64,000 nucleotides of DNA from Streptomyces hygroscopicus (GTDB lineage Bacteria > Actinomycetota > Actinomycetes > Streptomycetales > Streptomycetaceae). Below, piece after piece: positions 16,300-24,225 of the stretch. The notes under the pieces are model-generated. The model saw nothing but the letters and a program-made list of their open reading frames with translations, did no database searches and was not told the origin of the DNA. The translations under genes and the position numbers were made by a program. Where the stretch lies: contig CP018627.1 in the NCBI GenBank assembly GCA_002021875.1, forward strand, positions 3,906,001 through 3,970,000, written 5' to 3'. Each line of letters starts with the position of its first letter. The first letter of the stretch is position 1.

Positions 16300-17340
16300 T
16301 TACCGGCCGGGGCGCTTCTTGCGCATCACCCCGCGCCAGCGGGCGTTCTCCCCCGCGAGCGCGTCCCACAGCACATTGAGCGGATGGCCGGCGTCCTGCG
16401 CGGTGCGCTCCCCGGCCCGTACGAACACCCCGATCAGCACTTCCAGCTCCGGCCCCACGCCGTCGGTCAGCTCCAGGGTGCGCAGCCCGGCACCGGCGCG
16501 GATCCGCCCGTCGGCCACCGCGTCGCCGATGCCCTCGGTGACCAGCACACAGCCGCGCAGCACCCCCGAGGAGAGCAGCTCCAGCCCGTACTGCACGGTG
16601 TCGATCTCGGCCGCGATATGCAGCTCCTGGCGGTAGCGGGCGCCGAACCAGCCACGCAGAAAGCCGGGTATGAGCCCGTCGGCCGAGACCGCGAGCGGCA
16701 GCCGGGGCAGCTCGCTCACCGGGACCGAGGGCCCGGGCAGCTCCTCGGCGTCGAGGTTGGTGACCAGGGACAGCCCGCTGCGCCGCCACTCCATCACCTC
16801 GAAGCCGTCGAGCCGGCTGTCGTGGCCCGCCGTGGTGAGGACGCTGCCGCATACCAGGTCGAGCTGCTTCGCGTCGAGCCGCTCCAGCAGATCCCGGGTG
16901 CGCACATGCTCGACCTTGAGCTCGACACCCCGGCGGTCGAATTCCCCGGTGACCAACTCCACGGCATTCAGCAGAAAGCCGAGGGTGTAACGGGTGGAGC
17001 CGACACAGAGCCGGCCGCCGAGACGGCGGCGGCTGTCGTGCAGCCCCTCCAGCCAGTCCTCCAGGGTGCCGCGCGCGAGTCCGGCGAGCGACTCCCCGGT
17101 CGCGGTGAAGAGCACATTCTGACTGCGTCCCCGTTTGACCACCAGCGGCTCTCCGCACAGTGCGCCGAAGTTCCGGTTCAGGGTGTCCAGTTGTTTCTGC
17201 ACACTGGACTGCTCTCGCCCCAGCAGCCGGGCGGCGCCCAGTGCGGTGCCCGCCTCATGGACCGCGAGCAACGTTCTGAGCTGGTCCATCGTGGTGTCCA
17301 GCAGCGCCGTCGGGTACTGCCATCGATCCTTTAAGGGCAT
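16300..17340 (-). CDS. LysR-family transcriptional regulator
   Basis: A 346-residue protein. ATG 17340 has GGAAGG upstream; the frame extends 19 codons further. The helix-turn-helix at about residues 19-80 reads MDQLRTLLAVHEAGTALGAA, then RLLGREQSSVQKQLDTLNRN, a typical LysR pattern. The effector domain follows. It has an 18-residue pre-domain extension and is slightly longer than usual. It is divergent from the alpha/beta hydrolase at 17641, across 300 bp in which I see no other gene, and may control it. Confidence 0.85.
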   Translation of the reverse strand: MPLKDRWQYPTALLDTTMDQLRTLLAVHEAGTALGAARLLGREQSSVQKQLDTLNRNFGALCGEPLVVKRGRSQNVLFTATGESLAGLARGTLEDWLEGLHDSRRRLGGRLCVGSTRYTLGFLLNAVELVTGEFDRRGVELKVEHVRTRDLLERLDAKQLDLVCGSVLTTAGHDSRLDGFEVMEWRRSGLSLVTNLDAEELPGPSVPVSELPRLPLAVSADGLIPGFLRGWFGARYRQELHIAAEIDTVQYGLELLSSGVLRGCVLVTEGIGDAVADGRIRAGAGLRTLELTDGVGPELEVLIGVFVRAGERTAQDAGHPLNVLWDALAGENARWRGVMRKKRPGR

Positions 17341-17640
17341 TCCGGCCTTCCGCTCGAAGAGTATTCGGCACCCCAATGACGTTTCCGTTCGCAGCATAGT
17401 GCAGCGCCTTCCGGGGGAACTGATCCCGAGAACAGCGGGGATATTCTTCCGATGGATATTCGGGAATTCCCTATCTCCGGATGGCCGCGGAGTCCGGCAT
17501 TCCAGGTTCCGCCCGCGTCATTCCGGGTAAGTCGAACGGCTGGCCGATTGTCCGACGGCCACCGTATGCGTGTCGTATGGCCAGCGGACGGGGCAGTTGG
17601 GACGATGCACGCACATCGGGCCATCCAAGGGGGAGCAGCG

Positions 17641-18975
17641 ATGACGGGGATGAGCGTACGGCCGTACTGGGAGCTGAGATTCGACGCCTACGGGGACGTC
17701 GACCTCCGGCAGCGGGACCGGCTGCTGGAACAGGCCGCCCAGCAAGACCTCACGGATCTGGTGGTGTTCGCGCACGGCTGGAACAACACCCGGACGATGG
17801 CCACACGGCTCTATGACCGCTTCTTCGCGCCCTTTCCGGAGCTGCTCGGCGAGGCGGGCCCGGCGCGGCTCGGCTATGTGGGAGTGGTGTGGCCGTCGAT
17901 GCGGTTCGCGGACGAGTCGCTCGCGGGCTCAACCCCGGAGCCGGCGCCCGGCGCGCCACCGGGCCTCGACGCGGAGACCCCGCGCCCGGGGCTCGACGCG
18001 GAGACCCACCGGGCGCTGGACACGGTCTTCCCGGGGCGGCGGCAGATCGTGGCGCGCCTGGCCGAGCTGCTGGCCGAGCGGCCCGAACGGCCGGCGGCGC
18101 TGGACGAGTTCGGGGTGCTGGTGCGCGGGCTGGTCCGGGTCCACGGAGAGTTAGGCGCGGCCGGGGACACGGCGGACGCCGACGAAGATGAGGACGGCGT
18201 ACCGGCGATGTTCGGGGCGGACGTGACGGAGGTCTGTGAGCGGTTCGCCGCCGCGCTCACCGAGGCGTGCGGCAAGACCGACGCGGAGGACCGCGCCTTT
18301 CCCGACAGCGGGCCCGGCGGCCTCTGGGACGGGGCGCACGAGCTGCTCCGCCAGGGGACGTACTACGTGATGAAGCGGCGGGCCGGTGCGGTCGGGTGCG
18401 AGGGCCTCGGACCGGTGCTGGGCGCCCTCGCGGCCGTCCGGCCCGCCCCGCGGCTCCATCTGGTGGGCCACAGCTTCGGCGGCCGGCTGGTGTCGTACGC
18501 GCTGACCGGGCTGCCGGAGGGCGCCACGGTGGCGTCGGTGACCCTGCTCCAGGGGGCGTTCTCGCACTACGCGTTCGCCGAGCGGCTGCCGCACGCCGCC
18601 GGCCGCGGCGGCGCTCTGCGCTCCGCCGCCCACCGGGTCCGCGGGCCCGTGGTGTCCTGCCATTCGCACCATGACACCGCGCTCGGGCTGCTGTACCCGG
18701 TGGCGTCACGGGTCTCCGGGGACGATGCCTCGCCGCTGCCGGGCGACACCCGCTGGGGGGCGATCGGGTACCACGGCGTCCAGGCGGCGGAGGGGTGCCC
18801 GCGCCTGGACCTGGCCGAGGCGCTGGACGGCCCGTTCCCGGCGGAGGGCTGTGTGAGCGTCGATGTCTCGGAGGTCGTACGGCATGGTGTGCCGCCGGTC
18901 GGGGCGCACAGCGACATCTGCCATGCGGAGCTGGCCCGGGTGGTGCTGCGCGCGGGCCGCATCGGGGCGAAGTAG
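17641..18975 (+). CDS. Alpha/beta hydrolase (serine hydrolase, unassigned)
   Basis: A 444-residue protein starting at ATG 17641 after GGGGGAGCAGCG; the upstream in-frame region is not coding-like. The oxyanion-hole segment is VVFAHGWNN (residues 41-49) and the nucleophile elbow is LVGHSFGGRLVSYAL with serine S278. A 150-residue insertion between them is acidic and Ala-rich. A late DHTAL-like His region (SHHDTALG) could include the catalytic histidine. No signal peptide is seen, so it acts in the cytoplasm. The substrate is unknown. A 15-bp terminator hairpin follows at 18993. Confidence 0.75.
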   Translation: MTGMSVRPYWELRFDAYGDVDLRQRDRLLEQAAQQDLTDLVVFAHGWNNTRTMATRLYDRFFAPFPELLGEAGPARLGYVGVVWPSMRFADESLAGSTPEPAPGAPPGLDAETPRPGLDAETHRALDTVFPGRRQIVARLAELLAERPERPAALDEFGVLVRGLVRVHGELGAAGDTADADEDEDGVPAMFGADVTEVCERFAAALTEACGKTDAEDRAFPDSGPGGLWDGAHELLRQGTYYVMKRRAGAVGCEGLGPVLGALAAVRPAPRLHLVGHSFGGRLVSYALTGLPEGATVASVTLLQGAFSHYAFAERLPHAAGRGGALRSAAHRVRGPVVSCHSHHDTALGLLYPVASRVSGDDASPLPGDTRWGAIGYHGVQAAEGCPRLDLAEALDGPFPAEGCVSVDVSEVVRHGVPPVGAHSDICHAELARVVLRAGRIGAK

Positions 18976-18992
18976 CGAGTCGGAGCGGGCCG

Positions 18993-19027
18993 GGGGCGGG
19001 GCCTCGCCGGGTGCGAGGCCCCGCCCC
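18993..19027. terminator. Bidirectional terminator between convergent genes
   Basis: A perfect 15-bp stem (18993-19007 with 19013-19027) has a 5-nt loop. It sits between the stop of the hydrolase (18975) and the stop of the penicillin-acylase-family gene (19035). Confidence 0.75.
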
Positions 19028-19034
19028 GGTGGCC

Positions 19035-21878
19035 TCAGCGGTGGGCCGGGAACTCCACGACCTGCTGGAAGGTGGGCCGGTTCTGCCAGCTCATCTTGTC
19101 GTGGGTCAGCCCGCCGACCGCCCGGTGGATGATGGCGTCGGCGCACCACTGGTCGCCCGCGGAGCAGTTGTCGTCCCCCGGGTAGACCTGGGCGGCGGTC
19201 TTGCCCACGGCCGTCTTCAGGCTGGTCAGCAGGGCGTCACGGCAGGCGCTGAGCTGTCCGCCGCCGCAGTACGGGCGGGCCAGCGGCCCCTTGACGTCCT
19301 CGCCGAGGACCGTGCGCAGATCCTTGTCGACATAGGACCACCAGCCGTACTGGAACGAGGACCCGGCGTGCGAGCCGGTGGGGCCGTGTCCGGCCGAGGG
19401 CGCTTCGTCGACCGTGAGATTGGCGCGCAGGGCGTCGTAGAGGCCGTCGCCCAGTCCGGATTTGAACTCGGCCTCGACCAGCAGCGGCCACCAGGCGTCC
19501 ATGATCCGTACCGCGTCGGCGTGCCCGTAGGTGTGCGAACCGGCGCTGGTCTCATGGCGCTGTGAGCCCGCCGACTGCCAGGAGTCGAGCTGCTGTGCGG
19601 CCGTGGCGAGCTGGGGGTCGTCGATGGGCGCCGAGCGCAGCACCTTCAGCAGCTCCGGCAGCACGTCCTCGCCGCGCAGATCGGTGACGGCGGCCTCGGC
19701 CATGGCGCGGGTGAGCGCGGAGCGGGTGACACCGCCCTTGCGGACCAGGGCGCGCACCCGGTCGTCGAGGAGGTTGCCGCGGTGCACCGAGCCGTTGCCG
19801 AAACCGGCCACGCTGTAGTCCTTGGCCAGCTTGTTGTTCCAGCTGATGTAGTAGTCCTGGTCGATGGACTGGGGGTGTTCGGCGGGCGGTGTGGAGGCGG
19901 CGGTGTTGTCCTTGGGATCGAAGTCCCGCCACTCGTAGGCGGCTTCACCCTTCACCGGTAGCGAGGCGTCGACGTCCGCGGCGCGCACCGGGTTGAGCCC
20001 GCTGTTGTAGTAGCCGGTCTGCCGGGAGTCGGCGTAGAACCAGTTGAAGGTGTAGTTGATGTTCTGCGCCGCGCTCTGGAAGGACTTGGCGTCCTTCACA
20101 TAGTCCGGGTCGTTGAGCATCTGGAAGCCGATGATGGAGTCGGCCTCGTGGCGGTAGGTGGAGCGCAGCATGGTGTAGGCCACCGGTTTGCCGCCGACGG
20201 TCGCACGATGGGTCACCAGCCCGTACTTGGTGCGGTAGACCTGCATCCGGTACGAGCCCGCGGCGGTGGAGTCGGCGAGGGTGGGCTTCCAGGCGTTGCG
20301 CCGCTCCAGCTTGTCCATCGGCAGGCAGTCGCCGTGGTAGCGGTAGTACGTGGCGTCCTTGGACGGGGTGGAGCCGTCCGGGGAGCACAGCTCGACCGCG
20401 TAGGTGTCGGTGATGTCCTGGCCGGAGGTGGTGGCGCTCCAGGCGTAGTCCTGGCCCCGGCCGAGCTGGATGTACATCCCGACGCCCGCGAAGGAGGCGC
20501 CGCGGGCGCTGATCCCCGGGCCCTGGATCTCCTGGAGCATCAGGAGCTGCGGGGCGAAGTAGCCGGTCTGCGGGCCGAAGACGGCCACCGGGTGGCCGCT
20601 CGCGGTGTACTTGCCGGAGACCACGAGCGCGTTGGACATGCCCTTCTTGCGGCTGAACAGATCGCGGGGCAGCACCCCGTCGTCGTAGATGCCGCGCAGC
20701 GGCTCCAGCGATGCCTTCGGGGCCTTGACCTTGGTGCGGGCCGTGGCGCCGGACTTGGTGGCGCCGCCCTCGCGGTCGTAGACGAGCTGTTCCGGGGTGA
20801 CCGACCCGGCGTCGGGCAGCGCGCCGCCCTTGGGCGTCGCGGGCTTTCCGGCGTACGGGAAGCTGCCGTCGTGTACGGTCAGCGCCGCCTCCGGGTCGTT
20901 GCGCTCGCGGAAGGACTCCCACACCTTCGCGCCCTCGGTCAGGCCGTACTTCTGCTGGGCGGCGAGGAGCGAGAGCGCGCCCTCCACCTCGCCGCCCCCG
21001 CCGTTGCCGAAGAGGGCGCCGACGACGGAGGCGAGGGCGATCAGGTCGGTGAGCTTGAACGGCTGGATCTCACCGGCGTTGGTGATCGCGTCGATATGGC
21101 CGGTGAGCACGTACTCACCGGGGAAGTAGCGGCCGTCCTTGGCCTTCTTGGCGTAGGCGTTGATGCCGTCGATGTACGCCTGGGCGTCGGCCAGCGCCTG
21201 GCGGCCGCGCTCGCCACCGTGGGAGAGGATGTAGTCGACCTGCGCCTGGTAGTCGTCCTCGGTGTACGGCGCCTGGCGGAAGAAGTCCTGTTCCAGGCCC
21301 TGGTTGGCGGGGGCGCCGCCGGCGAAGGAGGTCAGCTCGCCGCGGCCCACGTGGCGGAAGAGGTCCATCAGCCACAGCCGGTCCTGGGCGGCGGCGTATC
21401 CGGCGCCGAACTCGGTGCCCTCGCGGGTGGTGCCCTGGATGTGCGGGACGCCGGTCTTCTTGTCGCGGGTGATCGTGACGTCGCCGCGCGGCTTGGTCAC
21501 GGAGGCGACCTGGTCGGCGGGGACTCCGAAGGAGGAGTCGTTGAAGAAGTTCGTCAGCTTGTCGTCGGTGAGGGTGGGGTAGCCGCTCGCCAGGTCGCCG
21601 TACGGGCCGAGCTGGTCGGCGCTGTGCTCGGGGTGGGTGCCCAGCACCCGGTTGGCGAGGATGTCGGCGAGGGTGGCGTTGCCGGTCGCGCCCGGCGGGA
21701 GGATGTCGGAGCACTGGCCCCGGCAGTAGTCGGTGGCCGCCGCCGCGGCCGGCTCGGCCCTGGCCGGCTGGGGCGCCGGGGCCGCGAGGGCGACGCCGAG
21801 GCCCAGCGCGGCGGCCACGGCGAGCACGGTATTGGTGAGCTTGCGGGTCCTGGTGGGCCTGGGGGTTCGTCGTCGCAT
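19035..21878 (-). CDS. Secreted penicillin acylase family protein (peptidase S45, Ntn hydrolase)
   Basis: A 947-residue protein with an N-terminal basic stretch and a hydrophobic signal to about residue 41 (ARAEPAAAA). The S45 domain begins near residue 108. Its signature DVTITRDKKTGVPHIQG is followed by FGAGYAAAQDRLWLMDL. The autocatalytic processing site and N-terminal nucleophile are in GMSNALVVSGKYTASGHP, giving Ser415. Mature enzyme would be alpha and beta chains split there. Family members hydrolyse acyl amides such as beta-lactam side chains, acyl-homoserine lactones or lipopeptide acyl groups. The substrate here is not predictable. It stands alone. Confidence 0.9.
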   Translation of the reverse strand: MRRRTPRPTRTRKLTNTVLAVAAALGLGVALAAPAPQPARAEPAAAAATDYCRGQCSDILPPGATGNATLADILANRVLGTHPEHSADQLGPYGDLASGYPTLTDDKLTNFFNDSSFGVPADQVASVTKPRGDVTITRDKKTGVPHIQGTTREGTEFGAGYAAAQDRLWLMDLFRHVGRGELTSFAGGAPANQGLEQDFFRQAPYTEDDYQAQVDYILSHGGERGRQALADAQAYIDGINAYAKKAKDGRYFPGEYVLTGHIDAITNAGEIQPFKLTDLIALASVVGALFGNGGGGEVEGALSLLAAQQKYGLTEGAKVWESFRERNDPEAALTVHDGSFPYAGKPATPKGGALPDAGSVTPEQLVYDREGGATKSGATARTKVKAPKASLEPLRGIYDDGVLPRDLFSRKKGMSNALVVSGKYTASGHPVAVFGPQTGYFAPQLLMLQEIQGPGISARGASFAGVGMYIQLGRGQDYAWSATTSGQDITDTYAVELCSPDGSTPSKDATYYRYHGDCLPMDKLERRNAWKPTLADSTAAGSYRMQVYRTKYGLVTHRATVGGKPVAYTMLRSTYRHEADSIIGFQMLNDPDYVKDAKSFQSAAQNINYTFNWFYADSRQTGYYNSGLNPVRAADVDASLPVKGEAAYEWRDFDPKDNTAASTPPAEHPQSIDQDYYISWNNKLAKDYSVAGFGNGSVHRGNLLDDRVRALVRKGGVTRSALTRAMAEAAVTDLRGEDVLPELLKVLRSAPIDDPQLATAAQQLDSWQSAGSQRHETSAGSHTYGHADAVRIMDAWWPLLVEAEFKSGLGDGLYDALRANLTVDEAPSAGHGPTGSHAGSSFQYGWWSYVDKDLRTVLGEDVKGPLARPYCGGGQLSACRDALLTSLKTAVGKTAAQVYPGDDNCSAGDQWCADAIIHRAVGGLTHDKMSWQNRPTFQQVVEFPAHR

Positions 21879-22007
21879 GTGCGCTCCTCCCGATTGCCGT
21901 CGCGACGGAGGTTACCGGCGGTATTACCAGCCCGGAAGATGAGCGGACGTCAACTTCGTGACGCGAGAGGCCCAATGAGGACTGCCGGAGAAAGTCCGGG
22001 GAATTCG

Positions 22008-22691
22008 ATGGATCCGGATCGCACTGCGTTACGTCCATTCGACAACGAGTCGGGTCCGCACTCGCGGAGGTGGTATGAAGTGGCCGGTTTCAGAGCACTG
22101 GCACGAGAAGTTCGCAATCCACGCAGACACATCACTGCTCGGCGCACATCGCTGCGCAAATGCCTTGAACGGTTCGCGCCGTACGGGCACCGGGCGACCT
22201 GGCACCATCTGTGCACCAGCTCCGGGATCCCCCCGGAGGACCGCAGGCCGGACCCCCTACGACTGCTCACCGCTTTGGAAGAGCTCGAGGAGGCCCGCAC
22301 GCTGTGGCTCGCGTACGAGGCGGACTTCGCCGCCCGGCGCAGGCAGGAGAAACTTCTCGGCATCCGGCAGCCGAGCACCGTCGACGACTGGCATCTGAAC
22401 ACCTGGGGCGGATGCGACATCATTCCCTGCGAGAGCCCCTCGACCCATCCCGGCGACCGCCTCGCGGACGTACTGCGACGGCTGATCGCGGCGATGGAGT
22501 CGGGCCCGGGGTCGGCCTGCCCCGTATGTGCGCAACGGGGCCTGGTCTGGCGCGAGGACCTGGACCGCTATCCATCGGCCGGGCCGGTCTGCGCGGACTG
22601 CGGCATCGTGGTGCCGCTGCCGCTGCTGACCACCGAGGCCCTGGCAGCGTCCCGGGGCACGGTCCGGCTGGGCCGTTACGCGACCGTATGA
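22008..22691 (+). CDS. Hypothetical protein with C-terminal zinc ribbon
   Basis: A 227-residue protein. ATG 22008 (GGGG 6 bp upstream) is chosen; ATG 21975 with AGAGG is also possible. The N-terminal half is Arg-rich and helical (RRTSLRKCLERFAPYGHRAT), followed by a LTALEELEEARTLWLAYEAD helix. The C-terminal part has CPVCAQRGLVWREDLDRYPS, then a second CADCG pair, forming a CxxC-CxxC zinc ribbon. I recognise no family. The start of the gene is noticeably less G+C-rich than its surroundings. Confidence 0.55.
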   Translation: MDPDRTALRPFDNESGPHSRRWYEVAGFRALAREVRNPRRHITARRTSLRKCLERFAPYGHRATWHHLCTSSGIPPEDRRPDPLRLLTALEELEEARTLWLAYEADFAARRRQEKLLGIRQPSTVDDWHLNTWGGCDIIPCESPSTHPGDRLADVLRRLIAAMESGPGSACPVCAQRGLVWREDLDRYPSAGPVCADCGIVVPLPLLTTEALAASRGTVRLGRYATV

Positions 22692-22860
22692 CGCGCCACC
22701 GTATGGCGCCCGGCCGCCTGTGGCCGGGAGCGCGCTCGCCGCAGTCCCCGCACCGGGTGGCCGGCGAGCGCGCGGGAACCCCTTGACGAGGACCGGCGAA
22801 CGCTGACGTCCGCCGGTGGCCGCGTCGGCGCGGAGCCCGCGTGCGGGGGCGCGGCGCGCG

Positions 22861-22904
22861 TTGACAGGATCCGGGTCGGCCAACCATGCTGAGCAGTCGC
22901 TTAG
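22861..22904 (+). promoter_or_regulatory. Promoter and TetR-type operator of the MaoC gene
   Basis: A consensus -35 TTGACA (22861-22866) is followed about 18 bp later by a weak -10. The inverted repeat CTGAGC-AGTC-GCTTAG (22889-22904) overlaps the expected start of transcription. The same pattern lies before the TetR gene at 24130-24145, so one repressor probably controls both. Confidence 0.6.
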
Positions 22905-22928
22905 TGAGTGGTTGCCCGGGAGGCACGC

Positions 22929-23390
22929 ATGGCAGAGCCCAGGATCTTCACCTCGCCCGATGACCTGCGGTCCGCGGTCGGCGAGGAACTCGGCCCCAGT
23001 GACTGGCTGGAGATCGACCAGAAGCGCATCGATCTGTTCGCCGACGCGACCGGCGACCACCAGTGGATCCATGTGGACCCGGACAAGGCCGCCGCCGGTC
23101 CGTTCGGCACCACGATCGCGCACGGCTATCTGACGCTGTCCCTGCTGCCGTCGTTCACCCCGCAGCTGCTGCGGGTCGAGGGCGTGCGGATGGGCATCAA
23201 CTACGGCGTGAACAAGGTCCGTTTCCCCTCCCCCGTCCCGGTCGGCTCCCGGCTGCGCGCCACCGGCCGGATCGTGGAGGTGACCGAGGTCAAGGACGGG
23301 CTGCAGATGACGCTGGCGGTCACCCTCGAGCGGGAGGGCGGGACCAAGCCGGTGTGCGTGGCGGAGTGCGTCGTCCGCTACTACGCCTGA
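22929..23390 (+). CDS. MaoC-family (R)-hydratase
   Basis: A 153-residue single hot-dog-fold protein. ATG 22929 follows GGGAGG by 5 bp, and an in-frame upstream ATG is rejected. The hydratase 2 motif is present: FADATGDHQWIHVDPDKA, then GTTIAHGYLTLSLLP, with the Asp-His catalytic pair in the first segment. It hydrates enoyl-CoA to (R)-3-hydroxyacyl-CoA or acts as a related thioester hydratase. It converges with a TetR gene, and both have the same operator-like palindrome upstream, so it is probably the target of that repressor. Confidence 0.92.
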   Translation: MAEPRIFTSPDDLRSAVGEELGPSDWLEIDQKRIDLFADATGDHQWIHVDPDKAAAGPFGTTIAHGYLTLSLLPSFTPQLLRVEGVRMGINYGVNKVRFPSPVPVGSRLRATGRIVEVTEVKDGLQMTLAVTLEREGGTKPVCVAECVVRYYA

Positions 23391-23427
23391 CGACGGCCGT
23401 CGCCCCAACGGCAGGTCCTGACCGGCC

Positions 23428-23473
23428 GTCGTCCTTACGATGACGACCGAGTCGTCCTTACGATGACGACCGA
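23428..23473. repeat. Perfect 23-bp tandem duplication
   Basis: The 23 bp at 23428-23450 are repeated exactly at 23451-23473. Each copy contains GTCGTC and GACGAC arms that can pair. The second copy carries the TAA stop of the TetR gene, so the last residues of that protein come from the repeat. It may serve as terminator for the convergent pair. Confidence 0.75.
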
Positions 23474-24108
23474 CGGTCCTGACCGCCGTCGGCGCCCACC
23501 ATGCGCAGCACCAGACCCGCGTAGAGGTCGCCGACCTCGTCGGGGGTGCTGCGCCCGCGGGCGTTGAACCAGCGGGCGACGTCGATGCACAGGGACAGCA
23601 CCGCGACCGTGGCGCCGCGGACGTCCGGGACGTCGAAGGCGCCCGCCTTCACCCCGTCCTCGATGATCGAGCGCACCGCCCCGTCGGTGGCCTTGCGGAC
23701 GGCGATGACCTCGGCGTGGTGCTCCTCGGCAAGCGCGCCGAGCTCGTACTGCACCACCCGCGCGGTCATATGGTGCTCGGCGTGCCAGCGGACGAAGGCG
23801 CGGACGGCGCCGGCCAGCCGCTCGGCGGGCGTGCCCGCGCTGTCCCGCGCCCGCTCCACGATCTCCAGGGCCCGCTCATGGCCGACCTTGCTGATCTGGT
23901 AGAGCAGCTCTTCCTTGGTCTTGTAGTGGATGTAGAGGGCGGCCGGGCTCATTCCGGCGCGGCTCGCGATGTCCCGGGTGGTGGTGGCGTGGTAGCCGCG
24001 CTCCGCGAAGGCGTGCACGGCGGCGCTCACCAGCCGCCGGGCGGCGTCGGGGGTGATGTCGCCCCAGGGCTCGACCTTGCCCCCGCTGTTCTTCGGCTCC
24101 GCGTCCAT
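23458..24108 (-). CDS. TetR-family regulator, probable repressor of the MaoC gene
   Basis: A 216-residue protein. I chose ATG 24108, with AGGGTG upstream; an in-frame GTG lies at 24117. The helix-turn-helix spans about residues 22-62 (AFAERGYHATTTRDIASRAG, then MSPAALYIHYKTKEELL). The C-terminal domain resembles TetR regulators of acyl-CoA metabolism. The palindrome at 24130-24145 lies 22 bp upstream, indicating autoregulation, and is matched before the convergent MaoC gene. Confidence 0.9.
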   Translation of the reverse strand: MDAEPKNSGGKVEPWGDITPDAARRLVSAAVHAFAERGYHATTTRDIASRAGMSPAALYIHYKTKEELLYQISKVGHERALEIVERARDSAGTPAERLAGAVRAFVRWHAEHHMTARVVQYELGALAEEHHAEVIAVRKATDGAVRSIIEDGVKAGAFDVPDVRGATVAVLSLCIDVARWFNARGRSTPDEVGDLYAGLVLRMVGADGGQDRRSSS

Positions 24109-24129
24109 GGCGGACACCCTACACGGAGA

Positions 24130-24145
24130 GTGAGCAAGCGCTTAG
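24130..24145. promoter_or_regulatory. TetR autoregulatory operator
   Basis: GTGAGC-AAGC-GCTTAG matches the 22889-22904 site in spacing and half-sites, with a central AAGCGCTT palindrome. It sits just upstream of the TetR start codon. Confidence 0.6.
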
Positions 24146-24186
24146 AGGTCCCCGGGGTCCCCGCAGGGCCACAACGGACGGCCGTG

Positions 24187-24220
24187 CCCGCTCGACGTCA
24201 GTACCCGCTCGACGTCAGTG
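24187..24220. repeat. 17-bp tandem repeat, two and a half copies
   Basis: CCCGCTCGACGTCAGT plus A or G repeats at 24187 and 24204, with a partial third copy at 24221 that runs into the pabAB stop codon. It has no evident function. Confidence 0.6.
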
Positions 24221-24225
24221 CCCGC

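Noticed and set aside
20148..22007. Upstream extension of the zinc-ribbon protein frame
   Set aside because: It is antisense to the penicillin acylase gene with shadow-type composition; the true start is at 22008 or 21975.
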